From Breviolum minutum Mf 1.05b.01 (Eukaryota > Sar > Dinophyceae > Suessiales > Symbiodiniaceae), in assembly GCA_000507305.1 (NCBI GenBank), contig DF243128.1:16475-80474 (forward strand): 64,000 bases of DNA, in the 5' to 3' direction. The notes below the pieces were generated by a model. That model saw nothing but the letters and a program-made list of their open reading frames with translations, was not told the origin of the DNA and ran no database searches. Made by a program: the position numbers and the translations under genes. Below are positions 33,111 to 45,318 of the stretch, in pieces (position 1 is the stretch's first letter; each line of letters opens with the position of its first letter).

Positions 33111-33930
33111 AGGTATTTGAACATTATTTTGAACATTCTTCGAAATGGACAAATCTTGTGTTCCAGTTGCGAATCTCGCCGCCAGCGCGAAGAAAAGGTA
33201 TTGACTTTGTGGCAAAATACCCACTGTATTTGGTTTTGCAGTGATAATTTCAACTGTTGGGTCTCACCAGGTATCGGCTTATTTCATCAACAATTCTTCA
33301 AGACTATCTTTGGCTTCAGTAGCATGAATGAAGCCGCTTCGGATACAATATCTACCATGGGAACCCCAAACCCTCATTTTTAGGGGTTATGACCCATATA
33401 TTGAGGGCCTAAAACCTTCATTTTTCATGGTTTTGGGGTCCAAAGGTATATAGATGCTTTACTTGCCACAAATGAACTTGTTTTCAACATGCTCCTAGGA
33501 TTATGGATGCTCGAAGAAAAACACTGAACTGCACAAAGGCAACTTGAAACGCTTTTTATACATGTCGCAGCCTCGCAGTTTCTCGTTCCCAATCAGAGTT
33601 TCTTATGAAACGACACTCCGTGCAAAGGAGTGGGGCTGGGAGAATTGTCTCCATGTTCTAAGCTTTCCAAAGGGCCATGTATGGATTTGTCCCTTCATGT
33701 CCCAAACAGTTATCTTAGGGTTGTTTTCAACTAACTTCCAACTTGAGAACAAATCGTTGCATTTGCCATGGATCCGAATATATACTGCTTATGTATTGGA
33801 GTCGAGGCTTATTTTTATCGATGGTGCAGCACAAATCCCGATTTCGGAATTTGAAGAACGTAGATGGCACAACTCAAGAGTTTGTGCGCTTTCAGGTCTG
33901 TAAATTCTAAAGCTGCCTACTGGAACTCCA
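33110..33930. repeat. Unit B then unit A
   Basis: Unit B resumes at GAACATTATTTTGAACATTC. It is interrupted at 33,352 by a 96-bp foldback insertion, continues to GGAGAATTGTCTCC, and is followed by a unit A with its marker near 33,795. Confidence 0.8.
33352..33447. mobile_element. 96-bp foldback (MITE-like) insertion
   Basis: The insertion begins CTACCATGGGAACCCCAAA and ends TTTTGGGGTCCAAAGGT. Reversed and complemented, the end reads ACCTTTGGACCCCAAAA, so the ends form imperfect inverted repeats. ATAT flanks it on both sides (33,348-33,351 and 33,448-33,451). The otherwise matching unit B at 38,490 goes straight from GGATACAATAT to AATAGATGC, an empty site. The size and structure fit a tiny non-autonomous DNA transposon. 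No transposase is present in the window. Confidence 0.6.
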
Positions 33931-34330
33931 CATAGTTGCCTTCGCGTAGGTTTGCCTATGCAGTCCGCTTGGGCCTTCCGTCCCCTCCGCGTAGCCCCCT
34001 TATCCCAAGAAAAAAAACAGGGGTTGATCACAAAGAGCTGCCATTGGAAATTCCTACCTGATGCTGCTAGGGTTCAAGAGTGGAAATTTGCCAGCTTCGA
34101 GAATACAAATTTCAGGGCACGGATTTGTAAATATCACTGCTGAACGGCGTTTTACACACGCGGTTTGTAAATGAACGTATTTTACGTAGAAGCTTCAAAG
34201 GTTTGCGAAAACTTTTTGAACGCATGGCAAATGGAATGTTATTTGAACCCTATTTTGAACATTCTTCGACACGGACAAATCTTGCGTTCTTGCGTTGCGA
34301 ATCTAAGAAAAAGTATCGACTGTGCGGGCT
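33931..34330. repeat. End of unit C and start of unit B
   Basis: Unit C is entered part-way (TTCGCGTAGGTTTGCC, then CCGCGTAGCCCCC), followed by the altered unit B start GAACGGCGTTTTACACACG. The unit B stops near 34,330 at AAAGTATCGACTGTGC. Confidence 0.75.
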
Positions 34331-35460
34331 AAGTAAACACTTTGATGCTAGGCTTGTTAACGTTGTTACACCTATTCCTTTTTTCTTGTTTGATTTCTAT
34401 TTGTTTTGATTCCTTTGTGCAGCCGCAACATGGTTTGAATCTTGACATTCAGCTTCGCATATCCCAAAGGTAGTTTCATGCATATGAGTACTCTTGCACA
34501 TATTTTCTGGCACTTTTCAAATTCTTAGATTTACAATGCCTTGGGATGGCCCGGTTTCCCTTTAAGGTCTTACCGCATTTACCGCCTGAATATTGGGGTC
34601 TGAAATTGAAAACCCTAATGGAGTTCTGGAAGCCCTTCCAACCATGTTAGACCCACCCTCAGGGTCCCAGCAACCCGTCTAGAATGATGGTGCATGTATG
34701 TTGTCAAAAAGTTAGGCATGGGTGGATTCTGATGTGAAAACAAAGTAGCTTTGGCCCTATACAGTGTTCTTGGAGCACTGTCTACAGTTACTCTACGCAC
34801 GCACAAAGGCCACAATTTCCTGGTTTGATGTGACACTGGTAAACCAAAGTTGTTCAAAGGCCTACAAGGAAATCTGAAGTAAAATGTTGACAGGCTCTGG
34901 AAACAAAGTTCTGGTACAACAAAAAGCCAGGGAGGGTCTACAATGATAGGTGTACCGGCGTACCATTTTTGGCCTTCGATGCGGCCGCCCTGGAGGGCCC
35001 CCCATTCCAGACCCCACTTTGATGCTACAGTTACTCTACAGTTCATTTCATCTTTGTTTGTTTGCGTTCCGCACGCACAAAGGCCACAAATTAACTTTTT
35101 GCCAACATGCTTCCCCTGATCTTCCACGTGCAAGTTTAACTTGAACTTTGGCAACGTGCCAGTTAAACCTGCACTTTCAACTTTGGTAGAACATTGTATG
35201 CATGGTGTGATATCGGTGGGTCAACAATCATGGTAAAAACAAGTATTGCTAACGTGTGTGAAAAACCCGTGAGAAGTGCGTGAAACCCGCGTGAGTTTGC
35301 ACGAAAAGTGCGTGAAAAACTGTCAATTCAATTTGGATGCTTTGCTCCGCAGTTGTTCTCGTTGTCGACCATGTATTGGTTTCCACATGTGGAGAAGCAA
35401 AACAGGCACTTTGAGTAAAGGCTGTCCTTTAGCGGAACGTGCAAGTTTAACTTAGCCTTT
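34331..35460. other. Unique sequence; 179-codon minus frame of doubtful status
   Basis: Nothing here matches the repeat units. A minus-strand frame at 34,615-35,154 is open for 179 codons. It covers a passage (CTACAGTTACTCTAC, then GCACGCACAAAGGCCACAA) that occurs twice, at 34,780-34,815 and 35,028-35,090, in different phases and with an extra 35 bases. This makes a genuine protein unlikely. At 35,255-35,325 short GTGCGTGAAA phrases recur (see findings). No family recognised. Confidence 0.4.
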
Positions 35461-37610
35461 GGAAGTTCAGGGTTCTAAGAGTATGGATGCACGGAGAAAA
35501 CCACTGAACTGCACAAAGGCAACTTGAAACGCTTTTTATACATGTGGCAGCCTCGCAGTTTCTCGTTTCCCAATCAGAGTTTCTCATGAAACGACACTCC
35601 GTTGCAAAGGAGTGGAGCTGGGAGAATTGTCTTCTAAGCTTTCCAAAGGGCCATGTATGGATTTTTCTGTGCATGTCCCAAACGGTTATATATCTTAGGG
35701 CTGTTTTCAACTAACTTCTAACTTAAGAATAAATCGTTCGATTTCCCATGGATCGGAATATATACTGCTTATGTATTGGAGTCGAGGCTTATTTCTATGG
35801 ATTGTGCATCACAAATCCCAATTTGGGAATTGAAGCGAGGAGATGGCACAACTCAAAAGTTTCTGTCTGGCTGGTACTTTCAGGTCTGGAAATTCCAATT
35901 CTGCCTACTGGCCACCAAACACTTCATGTCGGTAAATAATTGCAGCTGCTCACACATAAACTTCGGCCAGACTGCAGTTGAGGGGATACTGATCCTGTGC
36001 TGTGACTTAGTTTCTCGACTTGAGCGGAGCTAAAGCACTTGATGGATTTGAATATCGCATGAGCTTGCTTCCGCGCCTGCTTTCCAGGGACAGACATGCT
36101 GGCGCCAGCTTACGTGAATGCACGTGGGTAAACCTCGTTTTGATTTCGTTTTGCACGGGTTTGACAGTAGATGGCACAACTATGCGCCCTTGGAAATGCC
36201 ATCAGTGGCTCAATGCCAATTTTAGAATTGTAGTTGGGCCCTGTATGGATTTTTCTGTGCATGTCTCAAACGGTTATATACCTTTGGGCTGTTTTCAACT
36301 AACTTCTAACTTGAGAATAAATCGTTCGATTTCCCATGGATCGGAATATATACTGCTTATGTATTGGAGTCGAGGCTTATTTCTATGGATTGTGCATCAC
36401 AAATCCCAATTTCGGAATTTGAAGCGAGGAGATGGCACAACTCAAGAGTTTGTGCGCTTTCAGGTCTGTAAATTCTAAAGCTGCCTACTGGCCAAATACT
36501 TCATCTTGGCAACAAAGTGGATCGGGAGAATTGTCTCCATGTTCTAAGCCTTCCAAGCAGTGGGAATTCCTCGACTTCGGAAGTGGCCCGTCCCCCAGAT
36601 CTGACTGACAAAGCCTATGTACTTGGGCCATGCATGGATTTGTCCGTGCATGTCCCAAATGGTTTTATTAAGGTGGCTTTCCACCAACTTCTAACTTGAG
36701 AATAAATCGTTCGATTTCCCATGGATCACAATCCAGCAAATGGCTACGGAAAGTAGAAGTGATCAAAAAAAAACACAAAAATAAAAATGTCCGAAACGGC
36801 AGCCTAGGCTTATGCATTGGAGTCGAGGCTTATTTCTATGGATGGTGCAACGCAAATCCCAATTTCGGAATTTGAAGCGGGGAGATGGCCCAACTCAAAA
36901 GTTTGTGTCTGGCTGGTACTTCAGGTCTGGAAATTCCAATTCTGCCTACTGGCCACCAAACACTTCATGTCGGTAAATAATTGCAGCTGCTCACACATAA
37001 ACTTCGGCCAGACCGCAGTTGAGGGGATACTGATCCTTTGCTGCGTCTTGAATTCTCCAGTTGAGCGGCGCTAAAGCATAAAGCACTTGATAGACTTGAG
37101 TATCGCATGAGATTGCTTCCGCGCCTGCTTCCCAGGGACAGACATGCTGACGCCAGCTTACGCGAACGCACATGGATGAACCGCGTTTTGTTCTCGTTTT
37201 GATCTCGTTTTGCACGGGTTTGACAGTAGATGGCACAACTTTGCGTGCTTGTTAATAAAGTGCTCAACACCGATTTTTGAAATGCCCTTAGGCCATGCAT
37301 GGATTATTTCATGCATGTCCCAAACGGTTATCTTGAGGACGTGTTCAACTAACACCTAACTTAAAAAGATAAATTTAAATAAATCGTTCGATTTCGCATG
37401 TATCTGAATACTGTTTACGTATTGGAGTCTAATTTCTATGGATGGTGCAACGTAAATCCCGATTTCTGAATTTGAAGCGAGGAGATGGCACAACTCAAGA
37501 GTTTGTGTCTGGTGGTTTCAGAGTCTGTGAATTCAAAAGCTACCTACTGGCCAAATACCTCATCTCGGTAAATAATTGCAGATGCTCACACATAAACTTC
37601 TCCACATCCA
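35461..37610. repeat. Unit B end and unit A array 6 (four units)
   Basis: Markers are at 35,774, 36,362, 36,815 (altered to CATTGGAGTCGAGG) and 37,420. The first spacing is 588 bp and the others are disturbed by deletions. Between 36,510 and 36,700 a short unit B end (GGGAATTCCTCGACTTCGG) is inserted. At 36,730-36,800 about 70 foreign bases with A-runs interrupt a unit. Confidence 0.85.
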
Positions 37611-38140
37611 TATTAAGAATTGGCCACATGGCGTTCCAGCAAAAAATGCAACGATCACGAAACCTCCAGTTTCTGCGTAGCCTTTGGCAGCTTGGGTTTT
37701 TTCTTAACGTCAACTTTTCCAGCTTTAAAACACCACCAGCCCTGCACTCTGTTGCAAAGTGCTTCGCAGCTTCAACTCAGCATTGGTGCCTTTGCAAAAA
37801 CGAAACTTCAAAAACTGCTGGGTCCTAAAATCCTCTGCGAATCCATCTTCAGCAGTGTTTTTCTGAGAGCACACCTTCCACGTAGGCTGTTTGTGCAGAA
37901 GGGGGGCGTAGCCTCCGTGTAGCGGAACTCCACATAGTTGCCTTCGCGTAGGTTTGCCTGTGCAGTCCGCTTGGGCCTTCCGTCGCCGTAGCCCTCATAT
38001 TCCTAGAGAAAACACAGCGTTTCGGTTGAGAGCAAAAAGTTGCCAGTGGAAATTCCTACCTGATGCTGCTAGGGTTCAAGAGTGGAAATTTGCCAGCTTT
38101 GAGAATACAAATTTCAGGGCACGGATTTATAATATCACTG
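37611..38140. repeat. C-type unit copy
   Basis: It starts at TTGGCCACATGGCG, continues with CAGTTTCTGCGTAGCC and TTTGGCAGCTTGGG, and carries GTAGCC and GCGTAGG phrases at 37,905-37,990. It is the same type as 22,430-22,950. Confidence 0.8.
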
Positions 38141-39683
38141 CTGAATCGGCGTTTTAGACAAACGGTTCGTTAAGGAAAGCGTTTTACGTCCGTAGAAGCT
38201 TGAAGGGTTTGCGAAAGCCTTTCGAACGAATCTTTGAACGCAAATGGAATGTTATTTGAACCCATTTGAACCCTATTTTGAACATTCTTCGAAATGGACA
38301 AATCTTGTGTTCCAGTTGCGAATCTCGCCGCCAGCGAAGAAAAGGTATTGACTTTGTGGCAAAATACCCACTGTATTTGGTTTTGCAGTGATAATTTCAA
38401 CTGTTGGGTCTCACCAGGTAAGGGTTTGTTTCATCAATTCTTCAAGACTATCTTTGGCTTCAGTAGCATGAATGAAGCCGCTTCGGATACAATATAATAG
38501 ATGCTTTACTTGCCACAAATCAACTTTTTGCCAACATGCTCCTAAGAGTATGGATGCTCGAAGAAAAACACTGAACTGCACAAAGGCAAATTGAAACGCT
38601 TTTTATACATGTGGCAGCCTCGCAGTTTCTCGTTCCCAATCAGAGTTTCCTATAAAACGACACTCCGTGCAAAGGAGTGGGGCTGGGAGAATGTGTCAGC
38701 GAAGAAAAAGTATTGACTTCGGTAACATGTGGCAGCTTCGGATATGATATTTAGATATAGATGGTTTACGTGCATGGAGAAAAATTCTGAACTGCACAAA
38801 GGCAACTCGAAACGCTTTTTATATATGTGGCAGTCTCGCAGTTTCTCGTTCCCAATCAGATTTTCTTTCGAAAAAAACACTCCGTTGCGAAAAAGTGGAA
38901 CTGGGAGAATTGTCTCCATGTTCTAAGCCTTCCAAACAGTGGGAATTCCTACGACTTCGGTAGTGGCCCTTCCCCCAGATCTGACTGGCAAAAAAAGCTT
39001 CTTACAATGGGTTGGATGCAGTTGGGCCATGTATGCGTTTATCCCTGCATGTCTCAAACGTTACTTGCCACAAATGAACGTTCTTTCAACATGCTCCTAA
39101 GAGTATGGATGCTCGAAGAAAAACACTGAACTGCACAAAGGCAACTTGAAACGCTTTTTATACATGTGGCAGCCTCGCAGCCTTCTTATGAAACGACACT
39201 CCGTTGCGAAAAAGTGGAACTGGGAGAATTGTCTCCATGTTCTAAGCCTTCCAAACAGTGGGAATTCCTACGACTTCGGTAGTGGCCCGTCCCCCAGATC
39301 TGACTGGCAAAAAAAGCTTCTTACAATGGGTTGGATGCAGTTGGGCCATGTATGCGTTTATCCCTGCAAGTCTCAAACGTTACTTGCCACAAATGAACGT
39401 TCTTTCAACATGCTCCTAAGAGTATGGATGCTCGAAGAAAAACACTGAACTGCACAAAGGCAACTTGAAACGCTTTTTATACATGTGGCAGCCTCGCAGC
39501 CTTCTTATGAAACGACACTCCGTTGCAAAGGAGTGGGGCTGGGAGAATTGTCTCCATGTTCTAAGCTTTCCAAAGGGCCATGTATGGATTTGTCCCTTCA
39601 TGTCCCAAACAGTTATCTTGAGGTTGTTTTCAGCTGACTTCTAACTTGAAAATAAATCGTTCGATTTCCCATGGATCCGAATA
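38140..39683. repeat. Unit B copies with recent tandem duplication
   Basis: A full unit B runs from GAATCGGCGTTTTAGACAA to about 38,690, where it jumps back to an earlier point in unit B (AAGTATTGACTTCGG). Three more ends of unit B follow. The last joins GGGCCATGTATGG and the first 50 bases of unit A, which stop at 39,683 where the second copy of the 8.4-kb segment begins. Confidence 0.85.
38877..39515. repeat. 319-bp tandem duplication within unit B
   Basis: Positions 38,881, 39,200 and 39,519 (TCCGTTGCGAAAAAGTGG or its variant) are each 319 bp apart. The first two periods are almost identical, including the rare variants CCTACGACTTCGGTAGTGG and GACTGGCAAAAAAAGC. This is a young unequal-exchange product, or an assembly effect. 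Confidence 0.9.
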
Positions 39684-40375
39684 CAAGTTGGTTTCAAGAT
39701 GATATTTTGACTCTTCAATTCCAAGTTGACAGGCGTGAGCTCTGACGGAGTTAGACCAGGGCCTTCTAGAGACACTCTGATGGGTCTACACTGTATTCAG
39801 TAGATTTTGAAGCAGAATCTTAGAATCCAAAGCCAATCTCCTGAGCAAAAGCTCTGTTACAAGGCAAGGTGATTCTATGGCATGGTAACGTCAAGGCCTT
39901 TCACGTATCTTGAACCTTCCATTGCGGCAAGATCTTCTGGCGCATCATTTAACATGATTGAATAGAATTGTAGAAATCTATGTTCCTGTATCACCAAGTT
40001 GATACCTTGAGCCAAATGAAACGTGACACGTCATTTTTGTTGGTTTCCAACTATGTCTGAACTGATTTGGTACCATCAACAAACACTCCCATCAGTGACT
40101 GTCAAAAACCGCAGATTCTCCAAAAATCTGTATGTCTGTCCACATGGTCCTTGGCCAACACATCTGTGTCGGTATGTAAAAACGGAAATAATGTATGTAT
40201 GTTTGTGAACATGGAAACGCGAAAGCATGTACCTGCCTAAAAAAATTTAGCATCTTAAATGTAAATATGAAATATAATTTTGAATATTCGTGTATTTGTA
40301 AGTATGAATATTTCAATATATGTATATACACTGTATGCATGTATCGGGTTCTTGCGAAGGGTTCTTGCGAGAAAA

Positions 40376-40745
40376 CACTATCATCAAAGACTGCTGAAGT
40401 GATGGCTGCCTTGAAAGACTCTCATCAAAGACTGCTGAAGTGGTGGTTGTCTGCAAAGGCTGTCTTGAAAGACTGTCATCAAAGACTGCCCAAGTAATGG
40501 CTGTCTACAAAGACTGCAGAGAAGACTGCTGAAAGAAAGCAGTGATCAAAGACTGCCGAAGCGATGGCTGTCTTCAAAGACTGACCCCAGAAAAGACTGG
40601 CGAAAAATAGGTGGAAAAAGATTCTGCAAATCAAAGACTGCTGAAGTGGTGGCTGTCTTGCAAGACTAGACTGCCTAAAATAGCTGGAGAAGAATTCTGC
40701 AAATGAAAATCTGGAAAAAAAATTCTGCAAAAGTAGTCTTCCTCT
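40376..40745. repeat. Minisatellite with ATCAAAGACTGC core, copy 2
   Basis: It has the same structure as 16,834-17,185, with scattered single-base differences and the same number of core phrases. There was thus no copy-number change since the segment duplicated. Confidence 0.8.
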
Positions 40746-40779
40746 TAAAAAGTCTATTAAAATCTATCTTATTCTCCTG

Positions 40780-43060
40780 GGCACAGGGACCGCACCTCCG
40801 ATTTGACAACCCTGGGGTCACTCCGTGCTGATCGGACGATGTGGATGTTTTGTAGCATTTTTGCTCTGAATTTTGTTTAGGTGTGTTTTGTTGGATTCAA
40901 TCCTGTCGGATGCGACTGTTGTTTGAGTTAACTTGTGAGTTGCAGCTTTGGTAGCTATTTGTGTTTTTAAAGGAAACGAGTTTATGAGGTATTTTACGAG
41001 GTTGAGTTGTGCGTGACTCGATCCTTTACTTCTATGTGGCAACCATGTCAAAGATTGATAGTGAACCTTTTGGACGCGTGCATTTGTTGAGAGTGGTTGC
41101 AGTCGTTTCACCTTGTGTTCCTTGTGCTTGCAATGGCCTCAGCCAGTGGGCGCTGCTTGGAACAAGTGCGCCTAGAATCAATGGACGCGATGGTTGCGTG
41201 AGACACTAGCTGCATTACCTGTTGAAGGTCGAGAACGGGCTTTTTTGGGGGAGGATTTTGTGGTGAATTACAAGTGTCGGGCCACGGCAAGCGTGGGAAG
41301 TTGCCAAAAGATGAACTGGTTGAGAAGGTTTGGACTGGGACATCTATATGAAGACGGTGTGAGGGGAGCTACGACTACCACATCCAGAGGGACAGAAAGC
41401 GTGGTTGAGAGCTGAGATAGAGTCAATGTTTTTGAAACGTAGCAGTCATGACAAGCTTCCATTGTTGGACGTGCGCTATTCTTCGAATGTGGCTGCTGCA
41501 AACACTGGGGGTCAGGGGTCAGCTGAGCAAAAAGGAGCTGGTGACGAATGCGGTCGAAAAACTCATGAGTGAGACCAGGCATGTGGTGGAATCGGCTTCT
41601 TCTTCTGCCAGCTAAGGTGTGGACTCCGCTGTATAGTCAGGAGGTATGTGGAACTGCTTCGTGCGGCGTCAAACGACAAACACTGGCAGAACAGCGAAGC
41701 AGCTTGGAGAGAGACTTGAGGCTTTGTTGCTGAAAGCTAGCAAAACTGGGAAGCTTTCATTGGTGGACATTGTGGACACGCAAGCGGCGGATGGTTTTGC
41801 AAGGATGATATTGCTGCCAACATAGTGGACAAGTTGATTGGAGAACTGCCGGATAGCAGCGCAGCAGCATCCACACTGGCGATGGGTTTTGTGGTCGCAA
41901 TATTCTTTTGTGCTTGACTTTTGCAGTGTAGATTGGAATGAGATATGTGTTTTGTTTTTTTATGTGGGTTTGTGCGCTGTGTATGATGCGCAGAAATGCT
42001 TGTTTGATGCACAGCTGAAATGTGATCATTTGGAGGTGATGGTGCTGATCCAATTTCTGCCAGCAGCTATGTCGAACAGCTTCGCACGGATAGGCAACAA
42101 GCGCCGCCAGATCGTGGCAGGCCGTTGCAGTTTGAGTTGCAGGCGTTGTTGCTGAAAGCTAGCAAACATGGGAAGCCTTCGTTGGTGGCCATTTGCCCTG
42201 TCTTGACACTACAAGTTGGACACGCAAGCGGCGGATGAATTTGCAAGGATGATATTGCTTCCAACATAGTGGACAAGTTGATTGGAGAACTGCCGGATAC
42301 CAGTGCAGCGGCATCGGCTCCGGCGGTGGGCTTTGTGTTTGCATTATAACGTTATTGTCACATTTGTAATGCTTCCAGATTTTTGTTGTAACTAGGTTTG
42401 TGTGTGTGTGTCTTGTATGATGCAAGGAGTGTGTGTGGCCTGATGCAGGCAATTTTTTTTAAGATGCAGAGATGACATTTGAAGGTGATGGTGATGACTC
42501 AGTTTCAGCCAGCGACTATGTAGAACAGCTTCGCACGGATTTGATGTAACAACCCGCGCATGAGCGGCGAAGAATGTTGCAGTTCGACTTGAAGGTTTTG
42601 TCGCTGAAAGCTAGCAAAAATGGGAAGCCTTCGTTGGTGGACATCTGCCATTTTATGACACTACCAACTGCGAAATCAAACAGCAGCGGAAGCCTTTCCA
42701 AGGATGAGATCGTGTCCAACATCATGGACAAGTTGATTGAAGAACTGCCGGATACCAGTGCAGCTGCAGTCCGTGACCAGCATGGCTATCCCTGAGTCCG
42801 TCATACTCATCGGGGACTATGCCTCTGCAAATTGCGAATGTTTGTCTGAGGTTACAATAATTGGGTCGGTTGAAGAAATTGAACAGCACGCCTTTAAAAA
42901 TTGTTTTTCTTTGACAAACCTCCTTATCCATTAGGGGGTGCCATTCATTGGAACCGGTGCCTTTATAGGTTGCAGGTAATTGGCAAGCATCTAGATGCCT
43001 GCGTCTTTCGAGGTACTTTTGTGTGAAAGAAGCCTTCGATGATGAGGTTTTGGAGAACAT
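40780..43060 (+). pseudogene. Multidomain pseudogene with BspA-type leucine-rich repeats, copy 2
   Basis: This is the same layout as at 17,240-19,515, but better preserved at the end. From 42,790 the frame reads SVILIGDYASANCECLSEVT, then SVEEIEQHAFKNCFSLTNLL, two consecutive LRR_5-type repeats of about 23 residues with the expected AF..C..L pattern. A stop and a frameshift follow before FIGTGAFIGC. The repeated domain is present three times (41,640, 42,060 and 42,510). The first lacks about 25 bp and the second has lost six bases near 42,091. A stop after HASGG is shared with copy 1 and so predates the duplication, meaning the gene was already dead. Membrane or signal segments are not evident. 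Confidence 0.55.
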
Positions 43061-43104
43061 AACCTTCTTAGAAGCTTAAAACCAGCTCGTCTCGGTTTCA
43101 CCTC

Positions 43105-43731
43105 GTGGTGCAAATCGCATCGTGCAAAATATTGCGCAAAACATTGTCACCTGTTTGTGATAATTTTGATATTTCAACCTGCCTCCTCTTATCGGGTATA
43201 TCTCTTGTCAGGCTTCGTTTTTTACCGCATTACCGAGACAAACGTACCGAACCAATTTATCGTGTCCCTTGTCAGGCTTCGCCTTTTACCACATTACCGC
43301 TGGGTTCAAAAGTTTTTCTTGTGTCATGTATGCACTTTTGCTGGATTCAAGTTGATGGTTGTAGTGAAATTGTTAACATTGAATTTTTGTTGGGTTCAAC
43401 TTTTGCTGGATTCAACGTTTGCTTTCGATACTCCTTGCACTGCTCATCTCTGCAATCCTCTCCAACATTTCATTTATCAAACTGTCTTCCTTGCTTTCGA
43501 GATATCCGGCATCTAGTTTTTGGACTGCACCTTGTTAAGTTGTTTTCCCTCGTAAAACCCGAAGGGGAGTCCCAAATCAGCGGGTCATTTACCTGGCAAA
43601 AAATTCATCCAACTGAAAAAACCTATTTTACAAGCAATTACGTCCTGCCTCTCATCACTTTCCACACCAACATCTGTCCTAACCCTGTCCCTTTGAGCGG
43701 ACTTGGTTTTTTTCCGCTGCGTCCATTGTAG
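43105..43731 (+). other. Conserved anonymous open frame, copy 2 (208 codons)
   Basis: This is the counterpart of 19,560-20,075, extended by 37 codons through a one-base loss near 43,575. It follows the LRR pseudogene by 45 bp. At 208 codons it is among the longest gap-free open frames in the window. Internal direct repeats (CTTGTCAGGCTTCG twice, TTTTGCTGGATTCAA-like phrases) argue for chance openness. Confidence 0.25.
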
Positions 43732-44690
43732 CCGTGAAATCGCCAGGCGCGGTGAAATCGCAAAAAGCCATGCCGTTGGCCTGAAGAAGCAATTTGGGAT
43801 GGGAGAACTTCGAAGCTTCCTGGTGGACACCTTTATTGGGGACGAGTACCCCAACCTGTACCTAGAACCCAAATGACCCCCGTTTTGATTGAAGTTTCGG
43901 CCTTGTTTTTGGGGAGTTGACCTTCAAAAATAGAGGTCATTGGGGCTCTAGGTATGATAAAGCTGTTGGGGAAAAAACACATAAAGTAACAAATGAAAGC
44001 AAACATAGTATCCACAAATGAATGGAAAAAACGATAAAACGTTTTTAAAAAAAAACAAAGCTTCGTAGTTTTATCAATTTCTATCCCACATTTTTACCAC
44101 TGAAACATGACATCTTAGGTGGTGATGCTTCAAAATTCCATGAACCCATCAACGTTTCCGAGACATCCCGTGCCGTGAATCCAAGCCTAAAAAACCTGCA
44201 GGTCTGCAGAGATGCGAGTTTGTCTAATTTTCGCGATCGCAGTTGGCAATGAAGACCTGCTGCAGACCCAGGAAAAAATGGACAAAGTTGACACTTCCGG
44301 AGCAGTTGAAAGACTTCACAAGAATGTCAATTGAGTAATGGCAACAAAACCCGGACAGTGACATGAACCATGAAACGCTTAAAATAATCCTTATATAACT
44401 AGGTACTGGGTAGTATTGTCCCCTATATGCAGCAAAGAAGAAAATGGTGCGAAAAAAGGTTTTGATCACTGCTCAATGGTTGGAAGATGTTGGAACGGAA
44501 ATTGATGTAACGTTTGACAAATTGTCTGTGACCTTTTCATTGGAGTGTTCTGGAGTGTTCATGAATTCAAATCTACTGTAAGTGATCTTGCTTAAGTACT
44601 CTCAAGGGATACCAAAAAAAGAAACCGGCATCTTATTCTCTCTCAACCCGCCTGCCTGTGTTCACAGGCTCACAATGATGGGTTCTTGCC
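43732..44690. other. No gene seen; copy 2 of the 20,160-21,130 stretch
   Basis: This includes the second copy of the GGTGAAATCGC fragment (43,700-44,015). Its minus frame, open for 144 codons in copy 1, is broken here by loss of four bases near 43,848. That breakage in one of two young copies is what one expects of non-coding DNA. About 22 extra bases (ATCAACGTTTCCGAGACATC) are present near 44,150. Confidence 0.55.
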
Positions 44691-44921
44691 AGGTGTTTGC
44701 AACATATTAGCCGCAGTTGCCACACGCGCAAAACACGTGTCCCATGTCCCCAACCGGTGGTGCAAGGGAGTGGAAGTCACAAGAAGCTCCAATTTAGTGA
44801 ACGTCAAAGGGGAACGAAATTTCAGCACCACCAGCCAGTGTTCCTTGAGATAAGTGGAGAGTCCCCATCGAAACCATTATGAAAGCCTTTCGGAAACAAA
44901 AAATCCCCAGATCCGTAGAGA

Positions 44922-45305
44922 TTGGTGATTGAAAAGACACAGGCTATTTTATGTCCCACAGGATCCATGGGACTGGTATATTTACCTATGTTTTACCATA
45001 AAAAATCAACCATACCTGTATGCATGGGTGTCGAACTCAGAATTCTCTCGGTGATTTCATTTCCAAAGCTTGGAAAATCGGATCTCTTTGCGGCAACCTT
45101 CAGATTGAAGAGTCTGAAGGTGGTTTGGGGCACAATTTGTCCGTTGAGAACCACTGAAACAGTATTGCAAAAGAAAGTTCCTCTCAGGATTTTAGGGAAA
45201 AAATCTGAGGTTCAAACAGGTTCAAATGCCATGAACATGTTGATTCGATTGTCTGAGATTTTTGTTGCCACTACGAAGCACTTGACAAATGTCCGTCTCT
45301 TATGA
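44922..45305 (+). other. Conserved anonymous open frame, copy 2 (127 codons)
   Basis: This is the counterpart of 21,362-21,745. Two single-base indels that cancel each other change 12 residues in the middle while both ends remain in the same frame. No domain is recognised. Confidence 0.25.
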
Positions 45306-45318
45306 CCTCTTCAAACAA

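Noticed and set aside
34615..35154. 179-codon minus frame as a gene
   Set aside because: It contains a DNA repeat read in different phases, no recognisable domain and no second copy to test.
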